Positions 1 through 8,617 are shown, counted from the stretch's first letter. The stretch: DNA of 64,000 nt from Clostridiales bacterium (GCA_017529925.1 JAFXMZ010000014.1:62001-126000), one strand, 5' to 3'. Notes: generated from the sequence alone by a model not told the origin. Numbers and translations: made by a program.

Positions 1-206
1 AAGGAAAGAAGAGATGAATCTGCCTTCTCATATACACCTGCGATGCTGTAATCGTCAGATCTCAAAGCGACCGATGTCCCGTCAGAAACGATCTTCCTTA
101 TCCTCTCCTCGACCTTTTTTCTGCTCCCCTCGAAGACACCTGAGGAGATAAGCTGGTTTACATCACCTATATGAAGCGGACGGACACTGTTCACGGTAGC
201 ATTCAT
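1..206 (-). CDS. Partial CDS, unknown function, runs off the left edge
   Basis: The ATG overlaps the stop codon of the lipoprotein gene upstream in the four bases ATGA, so the two genes are probably translationally coupled. About 68 codons are visible. They begin MNATVNSVRPLHIGDVNQ and contain a charged stretch, FEGSRKKVEERIRKIV, followed by IAGVYEK. No signal peptide or membrane segment is visible. The segment resembles no family I can name with confidence; a GNAT-like or other small cytosolic fold is possible but unsupported. The end of the gene lies outside the window. Confidence 0.7.
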   Translation of the reverse strand, partial: MNATVNSVRPLHIGDVNQLISSGVFEGSRKKVEERIRKIVSDGTSVALRSDDYSIAGVYEKADSSLLS

Positions 207-1189
207 GACTGAGTCCCTCCGGAAACAGGATTATTCATTATAGTATGCATATATCTGTTGATATATCTTGTTGCCGAAGAAAGGCTTCCGCTGTTGTCTG
301 ACAGTGCATTCCATGCGGAAGTATCCGTGATGACGGGGAAATTACCGACCCTCGGTTCGTTCGAACAGATATAGGTCACTGCATCCGAGTCAAAAGAGAT
401 GTATGAAGCAAATCCGAAAGCGATATCCTTAAGGTCAGAAGTCCTGGAGACACAGAGGACCGTAACGGAAAAATCCTTATAATAAGATGTTCCCTTCAAA
501 GGGAGCATATATATGATCTGTCCGGGATAGGCTTCCTCCCATTCCGGGTAGAGCGAAGAGGAAGAATACTTGAATGCATCAGCTTCTTCAAGGCTTTCTT
601 CAAGATCGGCAGTCATCGCATCGGGATTATCGAGGACCAGATCTTCGGGCAGAAGATCTTTCCTGATCATCATGAGAGTTACCGAGAAACTGTGGGGGAT
701 ACCATAGACACTGCCGGTATCGGGATCAGTGCACCTGTAGACAGCTTTGAGAAACAGCCTGTCCTGATCATTAGTTATATAATTCGCAAGATACCCGTCA
801 AGGGGCATAGCGTCTTCACTGCCGACGGCTTCCGAACCGGAATATACGGTAAAGATATCCGCATCCTCGGAAGCAAGCTCTATCTTAAGGTCCTCATCTA
901 TACCGTATTCATCTTTATACATCTCGAAAAGAGCTTCTGCAGTCTCCTGTGAATAAGGTATATTCACACGCAGGACCTCCGGCGCCTCAACAGTTTCAGA
1001 TCCTGTATCGGATGCTGAAGACGAAGGGGTAACATCAGAAGATGTCTCCCCGTTCTCATCGGGATATGTGAGTTTCGGGAAATCATCATCCTTGCCTGAG
1101 CAGGATGAAAGACAGAAACAGGTAGCCGTAAGGAGAGACACTGCTGTCAACAGTACGATCAAACGATCCGATAAACGTGTACTGATCAT
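203..1189 (-). CDS. Secreted lipoprotein, possibly solute-binding-like
   Basis: The 328-residue product starts with a type II (lipoprotein) signal: a hydrophobic stretch at residues 10-29 ends in a lipobox, LSSC, with Cys30 as the predicted lipidated residue. A Ser/Thr/Asp/Glu-rich linker follows (about residues 31-68). The mature part (VLRVNIPYSQETAEALFEMY and onward) has the alpha/beta alternation typical of extracellular solute-binding proteins, but I see no diagnostic motif and no permease genes beside it, so the role is uncertain. The start is supported by GGAGGAG five bases upstream of the ATG. The stop overlaps the next gene by 4 bp. A TATAAT-like -10 (complement of 1214-1219) lies between this gene and the divergent tRNA promoter. 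Confidence 0.75.
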   Translation of the reverse strand: MISTRLSDRLIVLLTAVSLLTATCFCLSSCSGKDDDFPKLTYPDENGETSSDVTPSSSASDTGSETVEAPEVLRVNIPYSQETAEALFEMYKDEYGIDEDLKIELASEDADIFTVYSGSEAVGSEDAMPLDGYLANYITNDQDRLFLKAVYRCTDPDTGSVYGIPHSFSVTLMMIRKDLLPEDLVLDNPDAMTADLEESLEEADAFKYSSSSLYPEWEEAYPGQIIYMLPLKGTSYYKDFSVTVLCVSRTSDLKDIAFGFASYISFDSDAVTYICSNEPRVGNFPVITDTSAWNALSDNSGSLSSATRYINRYMHTIMNNPVSGGTQS

Positions 1190-1230
1190 CTTCTCCTCCT
1201 TCCGTCTATGACCATTATAACATTATTCAC

Positions 1231-1259
1231 TTGACATAAAGGGGCATAATTAGTATATT
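1231..1259 (+). promoter_or_regulatory. Sigma-A promoter of tRNA-Thr
   Basis: TTGACA at 1231-1236 and TATATT at 1254-1259 are separated by exactly 17 nt. The transcription start would fall about 8 nt before the tRNA. Confidence 0.8.
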
Positions 1260-1273
1260 TTTATAGCACGAAC

Positions 1274-1348
1274 GCCAATGTGGCTCAGGGGTAGAGCAAT
1301 TCACTCGTAATGAATAGGTCGTGGGTTCGATTCCCACCATTGGCTCCA
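1274..1348 (+). tRNA. tRNA-Thr (anticodon CGT)
   Basis: A full cloverleaf can be drawn. The acceptor stem GCCAATG pairs with CATTGGC, followed by T and an encoded CCA. The D-arm is GCTC/GAGC. The anticodon stem ATTCA/TGAAT holds the loop CTCGTAA, giving anticodon CGT, which reads the Thr codon ACG. The T-arm GTGGG/CCCAC holds TTCGATT. It stands alone, with its own promoter upstream and a hairpin terminator immediately downstream. Confidence 0.95.
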
Positions 1349-1353
1349 AGATA

Positions 1354-1380
1354 AAAGCTGTCCTTCAGGGCAGCTTTTTT
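1354..1380 (+). terminator. Intrinsic terminator of tRNA-Thr
   Basis: AGCTGTCC pairs with GGGCAGCT (one G-U pair) around a short loop and is followed by TTTTTT. The opposite strand also has a run of T after the stem, so it may work in both directions. The stop codon of the convergent sortase gene lies inside the T-run. Confidence 0.8.
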
Positions 1381-1993
1381 ATTCTTCCAGATCACATCTT
1401 ATCGTGACTCTCTGTTTACCACCGTAGGTACATGTATAAAGCGACATGTCATGTCCGCTTTCTATCATCTTGCCGACATCTGTTCCCTCGAGTATCTCCG
1501 TGTCCGTAACAGCATAATGCCAGACTGTTCCGTCCATATCAGTAAAATAGACGTCGGCGCCTGTCTCGATATTGTCCAGCTTCCCGAAGATACTCTTATA
1601 ATTATGTCCTGCTATGACCATATCCCGGGTATAAGGCGACCCGTAATAACGGACGAGATTAGTCTTTAATATCTGTTTATCCCATTTATCGGCAACAGGC
1701 AGTTCGATCTCAAGAGAAGGGATCGATATATAACCGATATACGGAACTCCGTCGATCTCAACGACCTTCAATTCCGGGATCTCCGTATCCTCATCAGTTT
1801 GCAAACCGCTCAGGTCAGCTGCCTTTTTCTGTTCGGGGATCATCTCCTTTATCTTTTGAACTTTTTCATAAGAGGCATCGCCTGCGGCAATGTCTTCACC
1901 CCTGTTATAGAGGTAAAGGCCTGCGCAGGCGATCAAAAGGATTAACCCGGAAAAAATGAGTATGTTCGGAAAAGTCTTTCCCTTACTTCTCAT
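1379..1993 (-). CDS. Sortase (second sortase of the pilus operon)
   Basis: The 204-residue membrane-anchored transpeptidase has one N-terminal TM segment at about residues 10-29. The sortase fold shows as GYISIPSLEIELPV (about 87-100), the catalytic His130 in IAGHNY, Cys188 in YTCTYGG and Arg195 in KQRVTIRC. It lacks the C-terminal TM segment and lid of the class C enzyme two genes upstream, so it belongs to one of the small housekeeping-like or class B/D/E groups; I cannot settle which. The start overlaps the end of the minor pilin gene by 11 bp, so it is the last gene of the pilus operon. By family, it should either attach the finished pilus to the cell wall or process the overlapping minor pilin. 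Confidence 0.88.
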   Translation of the reverse strand: MRSKGKTFPNILIFSGLILLIACAGLYLYNRGEDIAAGDASYEKVQKIKEMIPEQKKAADLSGLQTDEDTEIPELKVVEIDGVPYIGYISIPSLEIELPVADKWDKQILKTNLVRYYGSPYTRDMVIAGHNYKSIFGKLDNIETGADVYFTDMDGTVWHYAVTDTEILEGTDVGKMIESGHDMSLYTCTYGGKQRVTIRCDLEE

Positions 1994-2849
1994 CTTGTCT
2001 TTTCTTCTCGCTTATCTTGAGGATAAACCCTGCACTTATGAGGAGCATTCCGCCTACAAAGAGTGCAGGTACCGGCCACTTGAGCTGACCTGTCTGGATC
2101 AGCTTTGCAGTATTCGTTATCCTGTATTCAGTTCCGTTATCAAAATACGTAACCGTATATCCGGCCGGAATATCCTTCTCTTTAACGTACCAGTATTTGC
2201 TCTTCAGGCCCTTCCACTCATATTCCCAGTTATTCTTCTCATCAAGAGTGACTGTCTCATAAAGGCCGTCTTCCGACCAGAGCTCGACCTTGATAGAGGA
2301 AGGTCTTTGCGTACCGTCATCATTCCATACCTTGCGCACTTTAAGTTCTGTCCTCTTATGTCTCGAAGAGGAATCTGCAACCGTCTTCGGCGTTGCAGTT
2401 ACATCATAACCGTCGTTGGAAGGAAGCACCGAAAGGAAAGGAGAAAAATACGGTGCATCCTTATCCGTTGACGTTGTTCTTATGAGATAAAGACCGGGCT
2501 TCAGATCATCGAAAAGAGCCTTGCCTTCTTCATCAGTAGTTTTGCGCATTCCCGTCAGCTTATTCGAATCGGCATAACGGGTAAGTGTCTCGATGTAATC
2601 ATCGTTCTTGAACGAATCAACATCTTTTTCCATGGAAGCGAAAGATGAAAGATATGTGAAACCGTTCTCGTCCGCTGAAGCGACCATGATGACCTCTACT
2701 TCGACACCGGAGTAGATCTCATCCTTATCGGCCGATACAAGATGAACGAGAAGACTGCATTTACGGGTATAGTCTACCGTCGCTCCCGTAATGAACAGGA
2801 GTGACATCATCAAGGCTAATACCATGACTATGAGTCTTTGTTTCCTCAT
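1983..2849 (-). CDS. Minor pilin with Cna-B domain and variant sorting signal
   Basis: The 288-residue secreted, wall-anchored protein has a signal peptide at about 1-24. A pilin-type beta domain follows, then a Cna-B-like domain starting near ELKVRKVWNDDGTQRP. The C-terminal sorting signal is at about 250-288: LIQTG, then QLKWPVP, a hydrophobic helix and a basic tail. The expected Pro of LPXTG is Ile. To my knowledge this QTGQxxWP pattern recurs in minor or basal pilins of Clostridia. It overlaps the class C sortase gene upstream by 4 bp (ATGA) and the second sortase downstream by 11 bp, indicating tight coupling. Most likely it is the basal or accessory pilin. Confidence 0.85.
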   Translation of the reverse strand: MRKQRLIVMVLALMMSLLFITGATVDYTRKCSLLVHLVSADKDEIYSGVEVEVIMVASADENGFTYLSSFASMEKDVDSFKNDDYIETLTRYADSNKLTGMRKTTDEEGKALFDDLKPGLYLIRTTSTDKDAPYFSPFLSVLPSNDGYDVTATPKTVADSSSRHKRTELKVRKVWNDDGTQRPSSIKVELWSEDGLYETVTLDEKNNWEYEWKGLKSKYWYVKEKDIPAGYTVTYFDNGTEYRITNTAKLIQTGQLKWPVPALFVGGMLLISAGFILKISEKKRQDEK

Positions 2850-3676
2850 TTTCTTTCCTTTCTTTTCCTGATAAGGGTCACTGTATAGTAAGACCCTGTT
2901 ATCAGGATGAATAACGGTACGGCAGTAAATGCGACCGTAAGGATCGGGTCAACGACAATGGCTTCATTAGGCACATATACCGCTACGTAATCCTCAGGCA
3001 TCTCAACCCGGTGTCCCCTTACAAGGAGCCTGTGAGTATTTATGCCGTATGGTGTACACGTTACGAGTGTACAGTAATCTTTTCCTTCAACTATGAGCAG
3101 ATCATCCGATTCATCGGGAAGTACGGTCTTTATCTGATCGACTTCATACATCATCTGCCTGTCCAGTACCGTTATCACAAAGCGGTCACCGATCTCCATC
3201 TCATCGAGATCCGTAAAGAGCTTTGAGCTCGGAAGTCCTCTGTGTCCCGACAGTACACAATGGGTATTGATCCCGCCTGTCGGAAGTGAAGTTCCTTCCA
3301 AGTGTCCGGCACCTATCTGAAGTACTTCCTTGGCAACTCCGTGATAGATCGGGAGCTGCACGCCTATCTTTTCGATGTCGATATATCCCATGACACCTGT
3401 ACCGGTGACATTGAGTATATCGTTATAATTGTCTGCCGGATCAGGCCTGTAGAACAGTTCCGGGTGGGAATACAGCTTCTCGTTATATTCCACCGCCCTT
3501 TGAAACATCTCTTCCTTTCCGGCATCATCCATCGAGGAAACGATATTTCCGTAATCCGTCAGAACTCTCGCCTGGTGTTTCGAATTGATGTAGTTCGATA
3601 CAGAGGGGTAAAGGAGAAGTCCCAGACCCGCGAGTACCATCAGAACTATCAATACTGTCGAAAGATGTTTTTTCAC
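2846..3676 (-). CDS. srtC: Class C (pilin-polymerising) sortase
   Basis: The 276-residue enzyme joins pilin subunits through an LPXTG Thr and a pilin Lys. TM segments lie at about 7-25 and 245-268; the C-terminal one is typical of class C. The catalytic residues are visible as His145 in LSGHRGLP, Cys207 in TLVTCTPYG and Arg216 in THRLLVRG. A DP pair at 79-80, in the region before the barrel, is in the right place for the class C lid. The gene lies 24 bp after the backbone pilin gene and overlaps the minor pilin gene, the usual context for a pilus polymerase. Confidence 0.93.
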   Translation of the reverse strand: MKKHLSTVLIVLMVLAGLGLLLYPSVSNYINSKHQARVLTDYGNIVSSMDDAGKEEMFQRAVEYNEKLYSHPELFYRPDPADNYNDILNVTGTGVMGYIDIEKIGVQLPIYHGVAKEVLQIGAGHLEGTSLPTGGINTHCVLSGHRGLPSSKLFTDLDEMEIGDRFVITVLDRQMMYEVDQIKTVLPDESDDLLIVEGKDYCTLVTCTPYGINTHRLLVRGHRVEMPEDYVAVYVPNEAIVVDPILTVAFTAVPLFILITGSYYTVTLIRKRKERK

Positions 3677-3700
3677 ATCACCACCGCGAAAGATACGACC

Positions 3701-5464
3701 TTACTGCTGTTCGGTCTTCTTCCTTACCTTGAGAACAGTAAGTGTTCCTGCACCTGCGATAAGAAGAGCACCGACCACATAGAAGATCACCGTACCGATG
3801 CCGCCCGTAGTAGGAAGGGACGAACCGGAGGGATTGACGATCGTCATGATGTGGATGATAGGGCCGTCAGGATTGCTGACAGTACTATTGTCAAATCCCG
3901 TGTAGGTCCAGTTAGGAGCAGAAGTCGTAGCAGCAGGGTCGTTGCCGATCGTGAAGGTATATGTCTTGCCTTCGCCGCTCTTGCCCTTGGGAGCCTTAGT
4001 CTCTGTGATCGTATATGTTCCGGCTCCGAGACCTTCGAACTTGAGATAACCGTCTTCATCGACTACGCCCTTTACGCTTACTGTGGAAGTGCCCTGACCG
4101 ACAGTTCCCGTAACTGTTACAAGAGAGTACTTGTCAGTCGTCGATGCATATCCTGACGTATCAGTGACAGTTTCAGGATCAGTCGTTGTATATGTTTCGT
4201 CCTTGAGCTTCCAGTATGTACCGTTGGTATTATCGAGCTGATATTCTCCTCTGGAGAAGATGACCTGATTCATCTTAGATCCGGTAAGTTCGAACTCAGC
4301 ACCTGTAAGCTTATCGCCGTTCTCATCGACCTTATGGAGTTCAATACCCGTTGTATATGTCTTTGTAACGATCTCGGGCGTCTCACCTACATAATTATTC
4401 TCGCCTGTGCCGGGCTCATTTGTTCCCGTATATGTATGGTTGGGATCGTTCGAGAACAGAAGGTCAGCCGTATTGGGGTTACCTGTCTTTGTCCTGTCGC
4501 AGTCATCATTGAGAGTAGCAGAATAGGTGATAACGATAGCCTTTCCGTAGGAAGCTTCCCTGTTCGCAAGACCTGCAGGCTGGTAGACATTGATAAAATC
4601 ATTGAATACGATCTTAAGAGTCGTGGGACCGGGAACCGCAGGCTGAGTAGCAGTAACGAAATAATCCGTATCCTCTGTAAGTTCCTCTCCGCCGACAGTT
4701 ATCGTCATATCATCATTATAGGTAAGACCCGTGCAGAGCGTGTCGTTAACTACAAAATAGTACTTATTGTAACCTTCCATCTCAGGAACGGCGGTCGTCA
4801 GCTTGAAGGGGACCTCGTCACCGATACTTGCCGTATTCGCAGAAACCTCACCGAGTTCGGAATCAACGATGACCTTATCGAGTGAAGGAACATCAGACTT
4901 GGATTCAACAGGAACATCAAAATCCGTCTCATTATCGAGTACTACGAGGATGTGATCGGAGAATGCTCCCTTATCTCTTCCGGAAGTGATCTCATCAAAG
5001 ATGAAATAATAACCGGGACCTTCTACCTCGATATCAGCAGTATCAGTAGCAGAAGCATTAGCCGCTAATGTGGCGTTACCTGATGCAGTCGTCTTGCATC
5101 CTGCGATGATATCGGCGATCTGCTCCGGTGTCTTCTCTGCAGGAGATCCGGATACGAGCTCATTGATCTTTGCAGCAGCAGCATCTGCTGTTGAATCATC
5201 AGCTATTCCGAGTGCGGTACACAGAGCTGCCGCATCTACGCCTTCACCATATACGAGATTGATGAGGATCTTCTCACCTGCCTCGTTGGTCGATACATCA
5301 CCCGTGAATATCTGATAAGCGGAATACTTATGAGCCGCATTATCAGACTCGGGCTTCGTGATCTTGATCGTATAATCATCTGCAGCAAATACTGTTGTGA
5401 ACAGCGACAGCAGCATAACGAAAGAAACGATCAGAGCACTGATTCTTTTTGTTGTCTTTCTCAT
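3701..5464 (-). CDS. Backbone (major) pilin, LPTTG-anchored
   Basis: The 587-residue SpaA/fimbrillin-type protein has a signal peptide at about 1-27 ending ...TVFA. An N-terminal domain follows, then a region around SLDKVIVD that could carry the pilin-motif lysine, then isopeptide (D2-type) and Cna-B domains. The E-box-like element YTITETKAPKG supplies a candidate Glu for isopeptide or inter-subunit chemistry. The sorting signal LPTTG at 550-554 is followed by a hydrophobic helix and RKKTEQQ. It sits between the large adhesin (56 bp upstream) and the class C sortase. Size, domain order and position make it the shaft subunit; the exact linking Lys cannot be fixed by eye. Confidence 0.92.
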   Translation of the reverse strand: MRKTTKRISALIVSFVMLLSLFTTVFAADDYTIKITKPESDNAAHKYSAYQIFTGDVSTNEAGEKILINLVYGEGVDAAALCTALGIADDSTADAAAAKINELVSGSPAEKTPEQIADIIAGCKTTASGNATLAANASATDTADIEVEGPGYYFIFDEITSGRDKGAFSDHILVVLDNETDFDVPVESKSDVPSLDKVIVDSELGEVSANTASIGDEVPFKLTTAVPEMEGYNKYYFVVNDTLCTGLTYNDDMTITVGGEELTEDTDYFVTATQPAVPGPTTLKIVFNDFINVYQPAGLANREASYGKAIVITYSATLNDDCDRTKTGNPNTADLLFSNDPNHTYTGTNEPGTGENNYVGETPEIVTKTYTTGIELHKVDENGDKLTGAEFELTGSKMNQVIFSRGEYQLDNTNGTYWKLKDETYTTTDPETVTDTSGYASTTDKYSLVTVTGTVGQGTSTVSVKGVVDEDGYLKFEGLGAGTYTITETKAPKGKSGEGKTYTFTIGNDPAATTSAPNWTYTGFDNSTVSNPDGPIIHIMTIVNPSGSSLPTTGGIGTVIFYVVGALLIAGAGTLTVLKVRKKTEQQ

Positions 5465-5520
5465 TTTTTTATCCTTTCCTTATTTATTTTTCAAAAAATT
5501 TGAAAGCTTCATTAACGGGA

Positions 5521-8007
5521 TCATGATCCCTCATCATCGCGCCGGCCTTTGATATAGATGCCTCCGGCGCCTGTTATGAACATCAGTCCGAGCAGATAGA
5601 ATATAAGCGTTCCCATTCCGCCTGTCTCAGGCAGTCTGGCCTTGGGCTTATTGTTGAATACAAAATCGTACTCATCATGCTCTTCCCTTACATCAGCATA
5701 CAGATATCCGTCCTGTTCATCTCTTGCTACGGTTATCTCTACGCGGTATTCTTTCCTGTCAAAATCGATATCGGGATAAGTCTCAAGATCGACTTTCTCC
5801 CTGATCGTAAACTTCTTGGGCGAAGCACCGGTCTCAGCCTCATAATGAAGGACATCGAACTTGACCTTGCCGTTCTCGTCATTTTTAGCGGTCTGGACCA
5901 CCTGACCGTTCTCATCGACCATCTCAAACTCGAACACCCTGCCGTCAAGCTCTGTGCCGACCATCTCCTTTGTAGCTTCAAACTCTATGATGGCGGAATT
6001 CTGCTTGATGGTAAAATCAAGTCCCGAGTGGTTAGGACACTTATTAAATGCATCGGCAACATATGACTTTCCGAGATAGAAGACTACAGGTTTGATGTAT
6101 TCTCTTACATCATCAAGAGCAACTTGAGTCGTAACCCCGTTCTTTGTCTCATACCAAATATATACTTTTTCTCCGGTCTCGGGATCGGTACCGTTTTCGA
6201 CCTTAGTATAAGAAACATCGGAATCCTGGACCTTTACCCAGTTTCCATTTTCGAGGACCATCTCATATCCGTACAGAGGACGGAGATCAAGATCGACATT
6301 GAACAGAGCATGATCGACATCATAATAAAGGAACTTCTTCTGGCTCCAGCCGACCCTGTTGCCGTTCTCGTCTACGTGATACTTTGACGTATATTCATAC
6401 TGTGAATCTCCGGGCTGATACTTTGGATCATAACCGTAATCATCACGGACAAATCCCGTTACAGCGGGTGTATATCGTGCGATGATATCATTCTCACCGA
6501 TCTCGAAAAAATCAACAGAAGTACCGTCAGCTTTATACAGATGACACCATTCGACTCCGCATACATATGTCTCATAGGCATATACCTTCTTGATGAGCTG
6601 GCCGTTCCTGTTCTCGAATCTTGTCGTCGTATAATAACCGCCGTCAGCGATCTCGATATCGGCGTGATCGAGAAGCTGCTGGTCACCGTTAAGACATACA
6701 AGAGTAAGTTCCTTAACTCCGTCGGGAGTCTCAAGACATACCTTCTGTTCCCTGTCAGACCAGCTGTAGCCGTTTACATTGATATGATCTGTCCTGGTAT
6801 TGGCGGAAGGATCATAACTGCCCTGTGATCTGTCAAAAGAATATAATACCGATTCACCTGTTACATGGCCTTCGGAATCGACAAAATAGAAGACATTATC
6901 GGAGGAATTCGGAGTACCTATAAGTGTAAGCGTTTCATATGGCTTGACAAATATATAACTGCCGAACTCTAAAGAATCAGTATCGATATTAAAGACACGA
7001 TCCTGGGCAGAATTCTCAACACAATACAGATAGAATGTCTCGGTCACTGTATCGCTGCCGTTTACGGCTGTGAGCGTGATCTCACAGTTCTCATGCCAGG
7101 GCTTTGTATTATCTACAGAAAACTCGCACCACAGCTCATACTGACCTGTCTTCGAGTTATAAGTCGCGACACGTTCAGCTTCGGGAGTTACTATAGAGAT
7201 ATTTGAATTGGATACTGAGAAAGTAAGATTGGCCGTATCGGCAGATTTACCGATAAGAGTAAATGTCTCACCCTTCATGACCTTATATCTCTGTTCATCG
7301 GAATTATCGATAAAACCGTTATTATTAAATCTCTCATTGACTCCCGCGCCTTCGATATAGGCATGTACCTTATCCTTGTCTCTCTCTCCTACTGACGTAA
7401 GGACATATATCGAAAAGCCCTCGGCCGTAAACTGCGCATCGGACGATGTAATATCTGCATCTTCGATCTCGGTAGCGATTCCTTCGTCGTCCATATGAAT
7501 GAGTTTCAGATCATCTCCTTCGAGCTCCATATCCACAGGAAGAGATATCCTTACACCAACATATGAACCTTCACACGGCTGGATCTCATTGCCCTCACTG
7601 TCATAAAAACTGATATCGACTGCAACGGCATCGTCGGCATTGATATCATCCGGGATCTGATCATTAACGTTATCAATTACAAGGGAAGCATCCACATCAG
7701 ATACTGAAAGCGATGTGCCTTCGGGGAACGCATCATAAGACGCCTCTATATCAACACTGATACCGGACTCAGTCGTAGCATTGAAGAAAGAATTGCCATA
7801 CTGCTCAAGTTCGGGAAGAACTATGATTTCAGGCTGTTCATTACCGGCATTGTCCTGTACGGTCTCTTCGATAGAGATATCAGAAGGTGCAGGTTCCTCC
7901 TCATCGGCAATAACTGCAGTACTGCATGAAAAGATGACCGTAGATGCAAGAAGATATGCAGAAAGAACAGACGACATGGCCTTCACGGCTGCCGGTCTGC
8001 GCTTCAT
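5521..8007 (-). CDS. Large LPETG surface protein, probable tip adhesin pilin
   Basis: About 828 residues from the preferred start. That start, MKRRPAAVK, has AAGGAAG eight bases upstream and is followed at once by a typical Sec signal peptide ending ...STAVIA. In-frame upstream ATG and TTG codons at 8043 and 8046 exist but have no good Shine-Dalgarno. After the signal comes an acidic region and a ZU5-like beta domain (VRISLPVDMELEGDDLKLIH). A long central part without recognised motifs follows, then a FctB/Spy0128-type pilin isopeptide-linkage domain near the C-terminus (DGRVFEFEMVDENGQVV to FNNKPKA). The anchor is LPETG at about 792-796 with a TM helix and basic tail. As the largest protein, first among the pilins in the operon, it is the best candidate for the tip adhesin; the ligand is unknown. 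Confidence 0.88.
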   Translation of the reverse strand: MKRRPAAVKAMSSVLSAYLLASTVIFSCSTAVIADEEEPAPSDISIEETVQDNAGNEQPEIIVLPELEQYGNSFFNATTESGISVDIEASYDAFPEGTSLSVSDVDASLVIDNVNDQIPDDINADDAVAVDISFYDSEGNEIQPCEGSYVGVRISLPVDMELEGDDLKLIHMDDEGIATEIEDADITSSDAQFTAEGFSIYVLTSVGERDKDKVHAYIEGAGVNERFNNNGFIDNSDEQRYKVMKGETFTLIGKSADTANLTFSVSNSNISIVTPEAERVATYNSKTGQYELWCEFSVDNTKPWHENCEITLTAVNGSDTVTETFYLYCVENSAQDRVFNIDTDSLEFGSYIFVKPYETLTLIGTPNSSDNVFYFVDSEGHVTGESVLYSFDRSQGSYDPSANTRTDHINVNGYSWSDREQKVCLETPDGVKELTLVCLNGDQQLLDHADIEIADGGYYTTTRFENRNGQLIKKVYAYETYVCGVEWCHLYKADGTSVDFFEIGENDIIARYTPAVTGFVRDDYGYDPKYQPGDSQYEYTSKYHVDENGNRVGWSQKKFLYYDVDHALFNVDLDLRPLYGYEMVLENGNWVKVQDSDVSYTKVENGTDPETGEKVYIWYETKNGVTTQVALDDVREYIKPVVFYLGKSYVADAFNKCPNHSGLDFTIKQNSAIIEFEATKEMVGTELDGRVFEFEMVDENGQVVQTAKNDENGKVKFDVLHYEAETGASPKKFTIREKVDLETYPDIDFDRKEYRVEITVARDEQDGYLYADVREEHDEYDFVFNNKPKARLPETGGMGTLIFYLLGLMFITGAGGIYIKGRRDDEGS

Positions 8008-8042
8008 ATATGTATCTTCCTTAAACTTTCTCATCTTAATCA

Positions 8043-8552
8043 TCAACCTATGCAGAAAAGATATCTGCCTATTATGTTTTCTCCGGTCATGACTCCAAAG
8101 ACCGAATTCCTGCTGTCAACAGACGATTCCCTGTTATCACCAAGTAAGAAATAATGATCCTGGGGAACCTGATAAGGAAAACTCAGGTCACAATCCCCAA
8201 GGCATTTACCGGTGACATACGGTTCATCGAGTATGACATCATTAACGTAGACATTGCCTTCATCATCGATCCTTATATAGTCACCCTGCGTCGCAATGAC
8301 CCTCCTTACGAGGATCTTGTTCTGCCATGATAAGGCGACAACATCACCTTTCTCAGGTGTCCTGTCTTTAATAAGAACGACGATATCACCATTTTGTAAA
8401 AAGGGGGCATTATAATCACCTGTTATCCTTATAACAGGAAATAAGAGATAAGAAAGAAGTACACATACCAAAACGACAGAAAAAAGAATAGAAAAGACTA
8501 ATATTGCTTTTCTTTTCTTGAAAACGTCATTATTTTGTGCAGTCTTACTCAA
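8043..8552 (-). CDS. Signal-peptidase-I-like protein of pilus operon, catalytic residues missing
   Basis: The 169-residue protein has an N-terminal TM (about 16-38) and a signal peptidase I fold. The C-terminal box LGDNRESSVDSR (138-148) is intact. The active-site box, normally G-D-S-M-x-P, reads G45-D-Y-N-A-P50, so the nucleophilic Ser is Tyr47. The box normally V-K-R reads V82-R83-R84, so the general-base Lys is Arg. I checked both codon by codon. This matches what is known of SipA in Streptococcus pyogenes pilus loci, a non-catalytic SPase-like protein needed for pilus polymerisation. The gene is first in the operon, starts at TTG with GGGG upstream, and overlaps by a few bases the extended reading frame of the adhesin gene. 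Confidence 0.9.
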   Translation of the reverse strand: MSKTAQNNDVFKKRKAILVFSILFSVVLVCVLLSYLLFPVIRITGDYNAPFLQNGDIVVLIKDRTPEKGDVVALSWQNKILVRRVIATQGDYIRIDDEGNVYVNDVILDEPYVTGKCLGDCDLSFPYQVPQDHYFLLGDNRESSVDSRNSVFGVMTGENIIGRYLFCIG

Positions 8553-8561
8553 TCAACGCCC

Positions 8562-8578
8562 CAATTTTGACAAAATTG
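8562..8578. promoter_or_regulatory. Perfect 8-1-8 inverted repeat in the pilus operon leader
   Basis: CAATTTTG-A-CAAAATTG lies between the predicted transcription start (about 8582) and the TTG start codon of the first pilus gene. GACAAAATT recurs at 8619-8627, just upstream of the -35 box. It could be an operator for a dimeric repressor, or an RNA hairpin near the ribosome binding site. Confidence 0.5.
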
Positions 8579-8588
8579 TGATGTTTTC

Positions 8589-8617
8589 ATCATAAAGTAC
8601 ACATTTAGAAGTGTCAA
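8589..8617 (-). promoter_or_regulatory. Strong sigma-A promoter of the pilus operon
   Basis: On the minus strand TTGACA (8617-8612) and TATGAT (8594-8589) are separated by exactly 17 nt. It lies between the end of the adenosylhomocysteinase gene and the first pilus gene, leaving a leader of about 30 nt. No other equally good promoter was seen in the operon. Confidence 0.85.

Noticed and set aside
60..1190. Lipoprotein considered as the binding protein of an ABC importer.
   Set aside because: No permease or ATPase genes adjoin it in the window, and no diagnostic motif was seen, so only a general lipoprotein call is kept.
3302..4156. Long open frame on the plus strand opposite the class C sortase and backbone pilin genes.
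   Set aside because: It has no ribosome binding site, has biased composition and is antisense to clear genes; it is a codon-use shadow.
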